From contig NZ_CP088923.1 in NCBI RefSeq assembly GCF_021545845.1, forward strand, positions 1,860,001 through 1,924,000: DNA of 64,000 nt. Reading direction: 5' to 3'. Both the position numbers and the translations under genes were made by a program. Shown one piece after another: positions 1 to 8,974 of this stretch (position 1 is the first letter of the stretch; the number at the start of each line of letters is the position of its first letter). A model generated the notes under the pieces. That model was given only the letters and a program-made list of their open reading frames with translations. It had not been told where the DNA came from and did not search any database. This stretch comes from Rhodanobacter thiooxydans. GTDB taxonomy: Bacteria; Pseudomonadota; Gammaproteobacteria; Xanthomonadales; Rhodanobacteraceae.

Positions 1-115
1 CCACCTCCGGGCGCAGCACGTGCCACAGCTGGTCGAGCTCGGCCTTCAGCCGCTCGAAACCCTCGCGGGTGACGATCGCGGTGGAGCCGGGCGAGGGCGG
101 ACGCCAGCGGCTCAT
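1..115 (-). CDS. greB: Transcription elongation factor GreB (N-terminal part only)
   Basis: Only the first 38 codons are in the window; the gene runs off the left edge. The start [20 protein letters not shown] followed by [11 protein letters not shown] is the characteristic GreB N-terminus and the beginning of its coiled-coil finger, which enters the RNA polymerase secondary channel and stimulates cleavage of backtracked transcripts. The ATG overlaps the TGA of the upstream membrane-protein gene (ATGA), so the two are probably translationally coupled. Confidence 0.85.
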   Translation of the reverse strand, partial: MSRWRPPSPGSTAIVTREGFERLKAELDQLWHVLRPEV

Positions 116-1359
116 GCCGGGGCCAGCTGGCGCCGTTGCGCGTCGATCTCGCTGCGCAATGGGTGGTCCGGCCACGCGGTGGCGAGCCGGTCCAGCAGCG
201 CCACGGCCTCGGCGTGCTGGTCGGCGTGGGCCGCGAGCTGCCGCGCGGCCAGCAGGCCGTAGTACGGCGCGTGTGCGTCGCGCGGCCAGTGCGCGAGGTA
301 GCCGCGGCACAGCTGGATGGCGAGCCGGCCCATGCCCAGCCGTGCGGCCAGGTCGGCCAGCTCGCCGCAGGTGCGCGGGTCGTCCGGCACGAACGCGGCG
401 TCGATGCCGCAGCACTCCTGCAGCACGCCGAGCGCGCGGCGCGATTCCTTCTGGGCGATCAGCGCAGCGATCCAGATCTGGCCATGCACCAGCAGATCGT
501 CGCGCAGGCCCTGCCGTTGCAGCAGCTCGCGATAAAGCTGGTGCACCGCTGCCGGTGCGGCGCGATCCTGCAGGCGGGCGGCCAGTCGCCGCAGCGCCGC
601 CAGTGGGTCGTCGACGGCGAGCTGGCGCGCCTCGTCGACCAGCCTGCTGTCGGCATCCTGGCCGGAGGCAGCGGCGAGTTTCTCGGCTTCCGGTTCGATG
701 CCGAAGCGCTCGTGGCGCTGGTGGATCAGCGCACCCATCAGGTGGAAGGCCAGCACGACCAGGTAGGTGTAGGCGAAGGCGAACAGCGGCAGCGCCAGCA
801 GCCGCGGCAGCAGCGCGGTGGTGACCGAGGCCAGCACGATGAGCAGACCGAGCAGCAGGTTGATCGCCACGGGAATCAGGTAGGCGGCACCGAAACCGCC
901 GATCACGCGCACCCAGTTCAACGGGTTGATCGCCAGCGCCAGGTTGCCGTCGAACGCCAGCGACATGTCGATCGCCGGCAGCACCAGGGCGGACAGGATC
1001 AGCACCGGCCACAGCAATCGCGGAAAGAACACGATGGCGACCACGCACAGTGCGACCACCAGCAGGTGGATCGCGGTCAGGCCCCAGCCGCTCGCACTGT
1101 TGCCGTCGCTGCCGACGTCGGGCGGGTCGGCGTAGCCGTTGGCGGTGTGCAGCAGGCAGTCGGCGGCGTAACGCCAGGTGGCGGCCCACACCAGCGCGCT
1201 GGCCAGCGCACCGGTCCACGACGGCAGCAGGCCGACGTAGTGGATCAGCGCCAGCACCACGCAGGTGGGCAGCGCGGCGCCCCGCAGCGGATAGCCGAAA
1301 GCGGCCGCGAGGCGCTCGCCGAACGGCGTGTCGGCAGCGACGACTTCGACGCGCGGCAT
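112..1359 (-). CDS. Multi-pass membrane protein with helical, TPR-like C-terminal half
   Basis: Encodes about 415 residues. The first ~210 residues carry around five to six hydrophobic segments (for example [29 protein letters not shown] and [14 protein letters not shown]). The remainder is soluble, alanine/leucine-rich and helical, and looks like degenerate TPR-type repeats (residues ~230-410). The N-terminal half resembles the DUF4013-type membrane family, but I cannot assign a function. An open frame continues upstream through a repeat element; I chose ATG 1359 because everything before it is repeat DNA. An alternative ATG at 1374 lies inside that repeat. The stop overlaps the greB start by ATGA. 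Confidence 0.75.
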   Translation of the reverse strand: MPRVEVVAADTPFGERLAAAFGYPLRGAALPTCVVLALIHYVGLLPSWTGALASALVWAATWRYAADCLLHTANGYADPPDVGSDGNSASGWGLTAIHLLVVALCVVAIVFFPRLLWPVLILSALVLPAIDMSLAFDGNLALAINPLNWVRVIGGFGAAYLIPVAINLLLGLLIVLASVTTALLPRLLALPLFAFAYTYLVVLAFHLMGALIHQRHERFGIEPEAEKLAAASGQDADSRLVDEARQLAVDDPLAALRRLAARLQDRAAPAAVHQLYRELLQRQGLRDDLLVHGQIWIAALIAQKESRRALGVLQECCGIDAAFVPDDPRTCGELADLAARLGMGRLAIQLCRGYLAHWPRDAHAPYYGLLAARQLAAHADQHAEAVALLDRLATAWPDHPLRSEIDAQRRQLAPA

Positions 1360-1360
1360 C

Positions 1361-1628
1361 AGAGCCTGCTCCATGTCCTCGCATGGCCTGCGCCGGGAGC
1401 TGTTTGCGCGTAGACCAAGGAAGAACGAAGGAGTGGACGTCCGTCCACGACCGAGTGATGACGCAGGAATGCGGGCAAACAGACCCGGCCCTTCGGGTTG
1501 CCTCGCCGTGGCCGCCATGCGGCAGCGCGCGGCTTGACCTGCCAGCCAGGCAGGCGCTGCGCCACGCGCCACCACCTGACGGCCACGGCAAGGCAACGCG
1601 GGCTATGCGAAGACATGGAGCAGGCTCT
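1361..1628. repeat. Inverted-repeat element, copy 1 (MITE-like, 268 bp)
   Basis: The element has terminal inverted repeats. The left end reads AGAGCCTGCTCCATGTC and the right end ends GACATGGAGCAGGCTCT. It fills almost exactly the gap between two minus-strand genes. A second copy with the same interior lies at 52613-52904. No transposase is encoded. The short open frames inside it are poor protein candidates. Confidence 0.8.
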
Positions 1629-1631
1629 CAC

Positions 1632-3125
1632 TCAGCGCTTGCCGCCGAAGATGCCGCCCGGCACGCCGCGCAGGATCTGCCGGCCGAGTTGGCTGCCCAT
1701 CGTGCGCACCACCTGCTTGCCCATCGTCTCGACCATGCCCTGACGGCGCTTGGTGCCGAACAGCACGTCGTGCACCGCGCCGCCCCAGCCCGCTTCCTCG
1801 GCCTTGCCTGGCGTGTCTGCCGCCGCGGCGTCGGCACTCGCCTTGTCGTCGGCGCGCTTGGCCAGCATCTCGGCGGCCGATTCGCGGTTGAGCGGGTTGT
1901 CGTACTTGCCGCCCACCGGCGAGCGCTGGCGGACGGTGGCGCGCTCGGCGTCAGTGATCGCGCCGATGCGGCAGCAGGGCGCCGTCACCAGCACCTGCTC
2001 CACCGGCGAGGGTACGCCGCCGTTGCCGAGGGTAGAGGCCAGCGCCTCGCCGACGGCGAGCTTGGTGATCGCCACGCTGACGTCGAGCTTCGGGTTGGCG
2101 ACGAAGGTTTCCGCCGCGGCCCTGACCGCCTTCTGGTCGCGTGGGGTGAACGCGCGCAGCGCGTGCTGGATGCGGTTGCCGAGCTGGCCGAGGATCACGC
2201 CGGGCACGTCGTCGGGATTCTGCGAGCAGAAGTACACGCCGACACCCTTGGAGCGGATCAGCCGCACGACTTGTTCGACCCGCTGCAGCAACGCGGGCGA
2301 GGCGTCGTCGAACAGGAGGTGCGCCTCGTCGAAGAAGAACACCATCTTCGGCTGGTCGAGGTCGCCCACTTCGGGCAGTTGCTCGAACAGTTCGGACAGC
2401 AGCCACAGCAGGAAGGTGGAGTACAGCCGAGGCTTCAGGATCAGCTGGTCGGCGGCCAGCACATTGATGATGCCGCGCCCGCTCATGTCCTGGCGCATCA
2501 GGTCGGCCAGCTCCAGCGCCGGCTCGCCGAAGAACTGGTCGGCGCCGTCGTTCTCGAGTTTCAGCAGCGCACGCTGGATCGCCGCGATGCTGGTGGTGCT
2601 GATCAGCCCATACTTGGCCGAGAGTGCCTTGGCGTTGTCGGCGGCGTAGCCGAGCAGGGCGCGCAGGTCGGCCAGGTCGAGCAGCAGCCAGCCCTGGTCG
2701 TCGGCGGCCTTGAACACCACCTCCAGCACGCCTTCCTGGGTGTCGTTCAGTTCCAGCACGCGGCCGAGCAGGGCCGGGCCCATCTCGCTGACGGTGGCGC
2801 GCACCGGGTGGCCGAGCTTGCCGTAGATGTCCCAGAAGATCACCGGGTTGGCCTGCGGCTTCCAGTCGCTGAGCTTGAGCTTGTCCAGCCGCGCCTTGAG
2901 CTTGTCGCCGGGCGCGCCGGCGGCCATCGCCAGACCAGCCAGGTCGCCCTTGGCGTCGGCCAGGAAGCACGGCACGCCCAGCCGCGAAAAGCCTTCGGCC
3001 AGCACCATCAGCGAAACGGATTTGCCGGTGCCGGTGGCGCCGGCGATCATGCCGTGACGGTTGCCGTAGTGCGGGTCGAGATTGACGCTGGTGCTGTCGT
3101 TGCGGCCGATCAGGATCTCGGTCAT
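1632..3125 (-). CDS. HerA-like ATPase, DUF853 family
   Basis: Predicted cytoplasmic P-loop ATPase of the HerA/FtsK superfamily (DUF853, 'helicase HerA-like C-terminal'), about 497 residues, the usual length. A Walker A motif GATGTGKS is at residues ~29-36 and a Walker B-like FFFDEAHLLF near residue 275. The N-terminal ILIGRND and the C-terminal GGxFGGKR tail are typical of the family. The open frame continues far upstream antisense to the next gene; ATG 3125 is chosen because MTEILIGRND is the family N-terminus. The physiological substrate of this family is not established. The gene is divergently oriented to the lytic transglycosylase. Confidence 0.85.
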   Translation of the reverse strand: MTEILIGRNDSTSVNLDPHYGNRHGMIAGATGTGKSVSLMVLAEGFSRLGVPCFLADAKGDLAGLAMAAGAPGDKLKARLDKLKLSDWKPQANPVIFWDIYGKLGHPVRATVSEMGPALLGRVLELNDTQEGVLEVVFKAADDQGWLLLDLADLRALLGYAADNAKALSAKYGLISTTSIAAIQRALLKLENDGADQFFGEPALELADLMRQDMSGRGIINVLAADQLILKPRLYSTFLLWLLSELFEQLPEVGDLDQPKMVFFFDEAHLLFDDASPALLQRVEQVVRLIRSKGVGVYFCSQNPDDVPGVILGQLGNRIQHALRAFTPRDQKAVRAAAETFVANPKLDVSVAITKLAVGEALASTLGNGGVPSPVEQVLVTAPCCRIGAITDAERATVRQRSPVGGKYDNPLNRESAAEMLAKRADDKASADAAAADTPGKAEEAGWGGAVHDVLFGTKRRQGMVETMGKQVVRTMGSQLGRQILRGVPGGIFGGKR

Positions 3126-3242
3126 GGCGTTCCATCCATTGCGGGTCGAGCGATTGTAGCCAAGCCGGCGGCGCTGTCGCGGCGCGTTGAGTCGAGGCCC
3201 TGCGCCCGCTATGGTGAGCGTTTTCCGCGGGTGAAGTTCGTG

Positions 3243-4727
3243 ATGCTGTCGCGTTCCGTTGTGCGTACCCTGCGTCTGGCCGCGCTGGCCGTCGCGATCA
3301 GTCTGCTGGCCGCCTGCGCCAGCACCGGCAGCACCAGGCCGACCACCCCTCTGGATACGCTGTACGGCGAACTCGACCAGGCCAGCAAGGGTTACGAGAC
3401 CGCCCTGCAGCAGTCGCGCGAAGGCAACCTGCAGGCCTCGCGGCTGACCCTGACCCGCGCGCTGGACCGCCTGAAGGAAGCATCGGCGCGTTGCGGCAAC
3501 ACGCCCGGCTGCGATCCGCAGCGGTTCTTCTCCGTGTTCGACCACCTGCTGCGCCTGAAGGACGGCGATTTCGGCAGCGGCCAGGACCTGGACAGCGACG
3601 TCGACCCGGCGCAGGCCGCGCTGGCCAGCGGCAGCACCGGCGCGGCCAGCCTGCCGCAGGCGCAGCGCAGCGTGACCCTGCTGCACGGGCAGAAGCTGTC
3701 GCAGCTGATCGCGATGAACGGCCCGGTGAAGGCGGCGCTGGAGATGTGGCTGACCCAGTGGCGTCCGCAGCTGATGGATGCCTGGGTGAACTACCAGTAC
3801 CTGCGCTACCAGATGTGGCCGCAGTACCAGAAGGCGGACCTGCCCGAGGCACTGCTGTTCGGCATCATGGCCAAGGAATCCGGCGGCAAGGTGCATGCCG
3901 TCTCGCGCTCGGGCGCGTCAGGCCCGCTGCAGTTCATGTACGCCACCGGCATGCGTTTCGGGCTGGGCAGCGACAGCGGTTTTGACCTGCGCTTCGATCC
4001 CGCGGCATCGGCGCGGGCGAACGCCGAGTACATCAACGAGCAGTTGCGGGTCTTCAACGACAACCTCGAACTCGCCCTCGGCGCCTACAACGGCGGCGAG
4101 GGACGCATGCGCCGCACGGTCGGCGACGACACCTCGGTGAGCTTCTACGACCCGCGCGTCTACGACCAGCTGTCGCAGGAAACCCGCGACTACGTGCCGG
4201 CGGTGCTCGCCGCGGCGTGGCTGTTCCAGCACCCGGATAGCTATAACCTGCGCTTCCCGAAGGTCGATGGTGCGCCCGGCACGGTCACGCTGAAGCGGCC
4301 GGCCTCGTTGTCGGAACTTACCGTCTGCCTGGGCTCGGCCGGCGGCATGGGCGATGGCTGGTTCCGCACCCTGCGCAACCTCAACCCGCGGCTGGATCCG
4401 CAGGTGACCCAACCGGCCGGTACGCCGCTGCAGTTGCCGAAGCTGCTGGAGAAGGCATACGCATCGCGCTGCGTCGACGGTCCGTGGCCGATCCTCGCCG
4501 GCGACCTGCACCATGCGGTGGTGCCGGTGGCGGCCGCTCCGGTAGAGCCGGCGCCGCCGCCGGCGGCGAGAGGAACCAGCCGCTACAAGGTGCGCCGTGG
4601 CGACACGCTGATCAGCATCGTGCGCAAGCTGCATTGCTCCAGCGTGCAGGAAGTCGCCGAGGCGAACGGGCTGAAGCATCACTACCTGAGCATCGGGCAG
4701 ACGCTGAAACTGCCGGTCTGCCGATGA
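3243..4727 (+). CDS. Lytic murein transglycosylase lipoprotein with LysM domain (MltD-like)
   Basis: Cleaves the glycan strand of peptidoglycan in the periplasm. Residues 1-25 form a lipoprotein signal ending in LLAAC (lipidated Cys25). The transglycosylase SLT domain spans roughly residues 195-330, with the catalytic Glu212 in MAKESGG and the downstream SGPLQFM and ALGAYNGGEGR motifs. A single C-terminal LysM domain occupies residues ~446-494 (YKVRRGDTL...IGQTLKLP). Length is 494 residues. E. coli MltD usually has two LysM repeats, so this is a shorter, MltD-like variant. An in-frame GTG at 3231 is an alternative start; ATG 3243 gives the cleanest signal peptide. Confidence 0.85.
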   Translation: MLSRSVVRTLRLAALAVAISLLAACASTGSTRPTTPLDTLYGELDQASKGYETALQQSREGNLQASRLTLTRALDRLKEASARCGNTPGCDPQRFFSVFDHLLRLKDGDFGSGQDLDSDVDPAQAALASGSTGAASLPQAQRSVTLLHGQKLSQLIAMNGPVKAALEMWLTQWRPQLMDAWVNYQYLRYQMWPQYQKADLPEALLFGIMAKESGGKVHAVSRSGASGPLQFMYATGMRFGLGSDSGFDLRFDPAASARANAEYINEQLRVFNDNLELALGAYNGGEGRMRRTVGDDTSVSFYDPRVYDQLSQETRDYVPAVLAAAWLFQHPDSYNLRFPKVDGAPGTVTLKRPASLSELTVCLGSAGGMGDGWFRTLRNLNPRLDPQVTQPAGTPLQLPKLLEKAYASRCVDGPWPILAGDLHHAVVPVAAAPVEPAPPPAARGTSRYKVRRGDTLISIVRKLHCSSVQEVAEANGLKHHYLSIGQTLKLPVCR

Positions 4728-4758
4728 TCCGCTGATCCGCTGCCGCGCCGTAGCGCCT

Positions 4759-5208
4759 TCAGGCGACGGCGCTCTCCTGCCCCCAGTTGTTGCCATTGCC
4801 GGTGTCGACGTGGCCGGCCCCGTACACTTCCTTCAGTTCGCGCAGCAACTGCATCAGCTGGCGGTGCTGCGGTTGCAGGCTGGGGTACGGGGAATTCTTG
4901 GTTTCGTAGTAGGCCACCGCCAGCCACAGCGCGATGCCGCGCAGCGCCACTTCGGCGTTGGTCGAGCAGGCGCGCTCGTAACCGGCCTCGGTGCCATGGC
5001 CCCAGGGTAGGTAGCGCGCTTCCGGCGCGGTGCCGTACAGGTGCGGGAAATCGCTGCGCGAGGCCTGCCCGATCTCGCGCAGGGTGAGCATGCCCAGGCG
5101 CTCGCGGTTGCGCTTGGGCAGGGCACGCACGCTACGTTCGATGTCGCGGAACTGGCGACCCAGCTGGCGTGCGCGCACCGCCACGAGCAACGGAGTGAGT
5201 ATTTGCAT
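4759..5208 (-). CDS. Conserved hypothetical protein, 149 residues
   Basis: I do not recognise the family. The protein starts MQILTPLLVAVRARQLG, is rich in Arg and Leu, and has one moderately hydrophobic stretch (VALRGIALWLAVAYY, residues ~95-109) that may be buried rather than transmembrane. ATG 5208 is preferred over an upstream in-frame ATG because a strong ribosome binding site (GAAGGGGAT) lies just before it. It is convergent with the lytic transglycosylase and lies downstream of psd in the same orientation. Confidence 0.6.
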   Translation of the reverse strand: MQILTPLLVAVRARQLGRQFRDIERSVRALPKRNRERLGMLTLREIGQASRSDFPHLYGTAPEARYLPWGHGTEAGYERACSTNAEVALRGIALWLAVAYYETKNSPYPSLQPQHRQLMQLLRELKEVYGAGHVDTGNGNNWGQESAVA

Positions 5209-5322
5209 GGGATCCCCTTCGGCGCTGGAGTTTCGTGGCACGCAGCACGTGCGGCGAAGCCACGAGCGTAGCGAAGCGGTTGCGGCAATAGCGCCTAGGG
5301 CGTCACAAAATGACGCGCGGCG

Positions 5323-6180
5323 TCAGTTCGGCGTCGATTGCCGACGGCGTCCCAGCCGCTGACCGACCCGCACGGCCTGCTGCGGCTGCAAGGCATCCAG
5401 CTCGGCCGCCCCCTCGGGCAGCAGCACGATCACGGTGGAGCCCATGTTGAAGCGGGCCATCTCGGCGAAGCGGTCCAGCGTGACGTGCTGGCCGGCAAAC
5501 GACTTGCGCCGGATCGACGGCGCATACGGCGGGATCACCAGGCCGTCCCATACGGTGGCCACCGACGAGACCAGGATTGCGCCCACCATCACCACCACGA
5601 ATGGGCCGTGCTCGCCCTCGAAATGGCAGACCAGCCGCTCATTGCGCGCGAACAGCCGCGGAATCGCCTCCACCGTGAACGGCGCCACGCTGAAGATGCG
5701 CCCCGGCACGTGCACAGTTTCCTTCAGCGTGCCGGCCAGCGGCATGTGCACGCGGTGGTAGTCGCGTGGCGACAGATATACGGTGACGAAGCGACCGTTG
5801 CGGTACGGCGCGGCGGTGGCCTCGTCGCCACCGAGCAGCTCGGCAGCAGTGTATTCCTGGCCCTTGGCCTGGAAGATGCGGCCGTCCACGATCGCGCCGG
5901 CCTGGCTGATGCGGCCGTCGGCTGGCGAAAGCAGGGCGGCCGGGTCGGCGTCGGCCCGGCGCGCGCCGGGCCTCAGCTTGCGGGTGAAGAACGCATTGAA
6001 GTGCTGATAGGCCAGCGGATCGGGCTGCGCCGCTTCGGCCATGTCCACATCGTAGTTGCGCACGATGGTGGCGATCAGCCAGTTCTTCCACGGCGCGAAC
6101 GTCCAGCGCGTGGCCCAGTAGACCACCCGCGACAGGAAGCGGTGCGGAAGCATGTATTGCAGGAGGATCTTGAAGGTCAT
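5323..6180 (-). CDS. psd: Phosphatidylserine decarboxylase proenzyme
   Basis: Converts phosphatidylserine to phosphatidylethanolamine at the inner membrane. About 285 residues, the usual proteobacterial length. The self-cleavage and pyruvoyl-forming motif is FNMGSTVIVLLP, with Ser248 as the future pyruvoyl residue. The conserved LSPADGR motif (residues ~84-90) and YHRVHMP (residues ~141-147) are present. The start MTFKILLQYMLPH fits homologues; the longer open frame upstream overlaps the prmB promoter region. It is divergent from prmB. Confidence 0.93.
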   Translation of the reverse strand: MTFKILLQYMLPHRFLSRVVYWATRWTFAPWKNWLIATIVRNYDVDMAEAAQPDPLAYQHFNAFFTRKLRPGARRADADPAALLSPADGRISQAGAIVDGRIFQAKGQEYTAAELLGGDEATAAPYRNGRFVTVYLSPRDYHRVHMPLAGTLKETVHVPGRIFSVAPFTVEAIPRLFARNERLVCHFEGEHGPFVVVMVGAILVSSVATVWDGLVIPPYAPSIRRKSFAGQHVTLDRFAEMARFNMGSTVIVLLPEGAAELDALQPQQAVRVGQRLGRRRQSTPN

Positions 6181-6206
6181 CCACCGAAGTATACGGGGCG
6201 CGGCCT

Positions 6207-6212
6207 TATAAT
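6207..6212 (+). promoter_or_regulatory. Probable -10 element of prmB
   Basis: A perfect TATAAT sits 33 bases before the GTG start of prmB in the short psd-prmB divergent gap. I see no convincing -35 hexamer. Confidence 0.45.
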
Positions 6213-6244
6213 CGCTGGCCTTTCGCCGCCCAGCCGGAACCACC

Positions 6245-7171
6245 GTGACCGCCGAACTCGCCACCATCATCGACTTCATTCGCTATGGCGCCAGCCGCTT
6301 CTCGGCGGCGGGGCTCACCTTCGGCCACAGCCACGACAACCCGATCGACGAGGCCACCCACCTGGTGCTGGCCAGCCTGCACCTGCCGCCGGATATCCCG
6401 CCGGCGTACGGCGCTGGTCGGTTGACCACGGCCGAACGCGCGAATGTGCTGGCGCTGATCGAGCGCCGTGTCAACGAGCGCCTGCCGGTGGCCTACCTGG
6501 TCGGCGAAACCTGGTTCGCCGGGCTGAAGTTCAAGAGCGACCGCCGCGCGCTGGTGCCGCGCTCGCCGATCGCCGAGTTGATCGAGACGGGCTTCGCGCC
6601 GTGGCTGGACCAGCGTCAGGTCGAGCGCGCGCTCGACCTGTGCACGGGCTCGGGCTGCATCGGCATCGCCATGGCCGAGTACAACCCGGACTGGCAGGTC
6701 GACATCGTCGACGTCAGCGACGAGGCGTTGTCGCTGGCGCGCGAGAACATCGCGTTCCAGCACGTCGAGGGCCGCGTCGAGGCGATCCAGTCCGACCTGT
6801 TCGCCGGCGTGGCCGGGCGCCGGTACGACCTGATCGTCTCCAATCCGCCCTACGTCACCGAGGACGAATACGCCGCGCTGCCGGGCGAGTATGCGCACGA
6901 GCCGAAGCTCGGTCTCACCTCCGGCGCCGACGGCCTGGACCTATGCCTGCGCATGCTGGACGAAGCCGCCGGCCATCTCACCGAGGATGGCCTGCTGATC
7001 GTCGAGGTGGGCGAGAGCGAGCACGCGCTGGCCGCGCTGCTGCCGGAAGTGCCGTTCGTGTGGATCGAGTTCAAGGTTGGCCCGATGGGCGTGTTCGCGC
7101 TGGAGCGGCGTGACCTGGTCGAGCACGCGTCGGCGATCCGTGCGGTGGCCGCTGCGCGCCGGCCGGGCTGA
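6245..7171 (+). CDS. prmB: 50S ribosomal protein L3 N5-glutamine methyltransferase
   Basis: SAM-dependent methyltransferase that modifies a glutamine of ribosomal protein L3. About 308 residues. The SAM-binding loop LDLCTGSGCIGI is at residues ~130-141 and the glutamine-binding NPPY motif at 200-203. The segment LVPRSPIAELI is the PrmB form; PrmC has IPRPETE there. It begins with GTG. A GNAT acetyltransferase gene follows 3 bases downstream, so the two are likely cotranscribed. Confidence 0.93.
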   Translation: MTAELATIIDFIRYGASRFSAAGLTFGHSHDNPIDEATHLVLASLHLPPDIPPAYGAGRLTTAERANVLALIERRVNERLPVAYLVGETWFAGLKFKSDRRALVPRSPIAELIETGFAPWLDQRQVERALDLCTGSGCIGIAMAEYNPDWQVDIVDVSDEALSLARENIAFQHVEGRVEAIQSDLFAGVAGRRYDLIVSNPPYVTEDEYAALPGEYAHEPKLGLTSGADGLDLCLRMLDEAAGHLTEDGLLIVEVGESEHALAALLPEVPFVWIEFKVGPMGVFALERRDLVEHASAIRAVAAARRPG

Positions 7172-7174
7172 GCG

Positions 7175-7717
7175 ATGGAGCTGGTCACGGCGCAGCTGCG
7201 GATCGACGCGCTGCGCCCTGACGACGCCGCGGCGCTGTTCGCGCTGCGCAGCGACCCCGCGGTGGCGCGCTACCAGGGCTGGCGGCCAGCCGATCCCGCC
7301 GCCGCGCGTGCCTTCATCGAGCGGCAATCTTCCGCGGCGACCCCCGTCGGCTGGTTCCAGCGCGCGATCCGCCTGCGCGAGGGCGGCCGGCTGATCGGCG
7401 ACCTCGGCGTGAACCTGCCGGAGGATGCGCAGGCCTCGGTCGAGTTCGGCGTCAGCCTGGTGCCGGTCGCGCAGGGCGGCGGCTACGCCGGCGAGGCGTT
7501 GCGCGCGCTGTTCGACCAGGTGTTCGGTCCGTGGGGCCGGCACCGCGTGCAGGCCTCGGTCGACCCGCGCAACCTGGCCTGCCTCGCCTTGCTGCGTTCC
7601 CTCGGCATGCGCCAGGAAGCCCCCCACCACCGCGAGAGCCTGTGGCTGCACGGCGAATGGGTCGACGACATGATCTTCGCCATGCCATCCCGCGACCGGC
7701 CCACGCCACCACTGTAG
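7175..7717 (+). CDS. GNAT family N-acetyltransferase (RimJ/RimL-like)
   Basis: About 180 residues with the Acetyltransf_3 layout: an N-terminal [11 protein letters not shown] strand, the acetyl-CoA-binding region around [21 protein letters not shown] (residues ~90-110), and the [21 protein letters not shown] motif. Members acetylate ribosomal protein N-termini, amino acids or small molecules; the substrate here cannot be told. Its TAG stop codon is the first three bases of the downstream REP element (TAGGAGCCCG), so the extreme C-terminus was probably reshaped by arrival of the REP. Confidence 0.85.
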   Translation: MELVTAQLRIDALRPDDAAALFALRSDPAVARYQGWRPADPAAARAFIERQSSAATPVGWFQRAIRLREGGRLIGDLGVNLPEDAQASVEFGVSLVPVAQGGGYAGEALRALFDQVFGPWGRHRVQASVDPRNLACLALLRSLGMRQEAPHHRESLWLHGEWVDDMIFAMPSRDRPTPPL

Positions 7718-7806
7718 GAGCCCGCTCGCGGGCAATGCTCTTTCGAATCCCGAATCCCGAATCCCGAATCCCGGCTTTCAAGGCATCGCCCGTGAGCGGG
7801 CTCCTA
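7715..7806. repeat. REP pair (family A) with internal GAATCCC tandem repeat
   Basis: Two inverted REP units, TAGGAGCCCGCTCGCGGG and its near-complement at the right end (GTGAGCGGGCTCCTA), flank about four tandem copies of the heptamer GAATCCC. The same units occur at 49023-49040 and 55149-55234. The left TAG serves as the stop codon of the GNAT gene. Confidence 0.85.
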
Positions 7807-7854
7807 CAGGAAGGGCGGTGCCGGTATGCTTGGAGTTTTGATCCCGGACGCGCC

Positions 7855-8943
7855 ATGTCCAGCAATTCCTTCGGCAAGCTGTTCACCGTCACCACCTTCG
7901 GCGAAAGCCACGGGCCGGCGATCGGCTGCGTGATCGACGGCTGCCCGCCGGGGCTGGCCATCGTGCCGGAACAGTTCCGTCACGATCTCGAACGCCGCGC
8001 CACCGGCCGCAGCCGCTACACCTCGCAGCGGCACGAAGCGGACGAGGTGGAAATCCTTTCCGGCGTCTACCAGGGCAGGACCACCGGCACGCCGATCGCG
8101 CTGCTGATCCGCAACACCGACCAGCGCAGCAAGGACTACGGCGAGATCGGGCAGACCTTCCGCCCCGGCCACGCCGATTACACCTACTGGCAGAAATACG
8201 GCATCCGCGACCCGCGCGGCGGCGGTCGTTCTTCGGCGCGCGAGACCACCATGCGCGTGGCCGCCGCGGTGGTCGCCAAGAAGTGGCTGGCCGAACATCA
8301 CGGCGTGCGCGTGCGCGGCTACCTGGCGCAGATCGGCGACGTCGTGCCGGATGCGTTCGACTGGGACGCGGTGGAGCAGAGCCCGTTCTTCTGGCCGGAC
8401 GCGGCCCAGGTGCCGGCGCTGGAGGACTACATCAACGCGCTGCGCAAGTCCGGCGACTCGGTCGGCGCGCGCGTCAACGTGATCGCCGACGGCGTACCGC
8501 CGGGCTGGGGCGAGCCGATCTACGGCAAGCTGGACGGCGACCTGGCCGGTGCGTTGATGTCGATCAACGCGGTCAAGGGCGTGGAGATCGGCGACGGCTT
8601 CGCCGCCGTCGCCCAGCGCGGCAGCGGGCATCGCGACGAGATGTATCTGGACGGCTTTACGTCCAATCACGCCGGTGGCATTCTCGGCGGTATCAGCACG
8701 GGACAGGCAGTAGTCGCCTCGATCGCGCTGAAACCCACCTCCAGTATCCTGATCCCCGGACACAGCGTGAACCTGGCCGGCGAACCGGTCGAGGTGGTGA
8801 CCAAGGGCCGCCACGACCCCTGCGTCGGCATCCGCGCTACCCCGATCGCCGAAGCGATGATGGCGCTGGTGCTGATGGATCACGCCTTGCGCCACCGCGC
8901 TCAGTGCGGCGACGTGGGCGTGGTGGCTCCGCGCATCCCGTGA
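7855..8943 (+). CDS. aroC: Chorismate synthase
   Basis: Last step of the shikimate pathway: conversion of EPSP to chorismate with reduced FMN. About 362 residues, the normal bacterial size. Visible family signatures are [18 protein letters not shown] near residue 17, the [23 protein letters not shown] block (here with AAAVV) near residue 125, and [15 protein letters not shown]. The open frame runs further upstream through the REP; ATG 7855 gives the standard [10 protein letters not shown] start. Confidence 0.95.
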   Translation: MSSNSFGKLFTVTTFGESHGPAIGCVIDGCPPGLAIVPEQFRHDLERRATGRSRYTSQRHEADEVEILSGVYQGRTTGTPIALLIRNTDQRSKDYGEIGQTFRPGHADYTYWQKYGIRDPRGGGRSSARETTMRVAAAVVAKKWLAEHHGVRVRGYLAQIGDVVPDAFDWDAVEQSPFFWPDAAQVPALEDYINALRKSGDSVGARVNVIADGVPPGWGEPIYGKLDGDLAGALMSINAVKGVEIGDGFAAVAQRGSGHRDEMYLDGFTSNHAGGILGGISTGQAVVASIALKPTSSILIPGHSVNLAGEPVEVVTKGRHDPCVGIRATPIAEAMMALVLMDHALRHRAQCGDVGVVAPRIP

Positions 8944-8974
8944 CGGGGCGTGTGCTGCAACCGGAACCAAGTCG

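Noticed and set aside
1375..1596. Upstream extension of the membrane protein gene through the repeat
   Set aside because: The extra residues are encoded by the repeat element itself, and the same sequence occurs at a second locus without such a gene.
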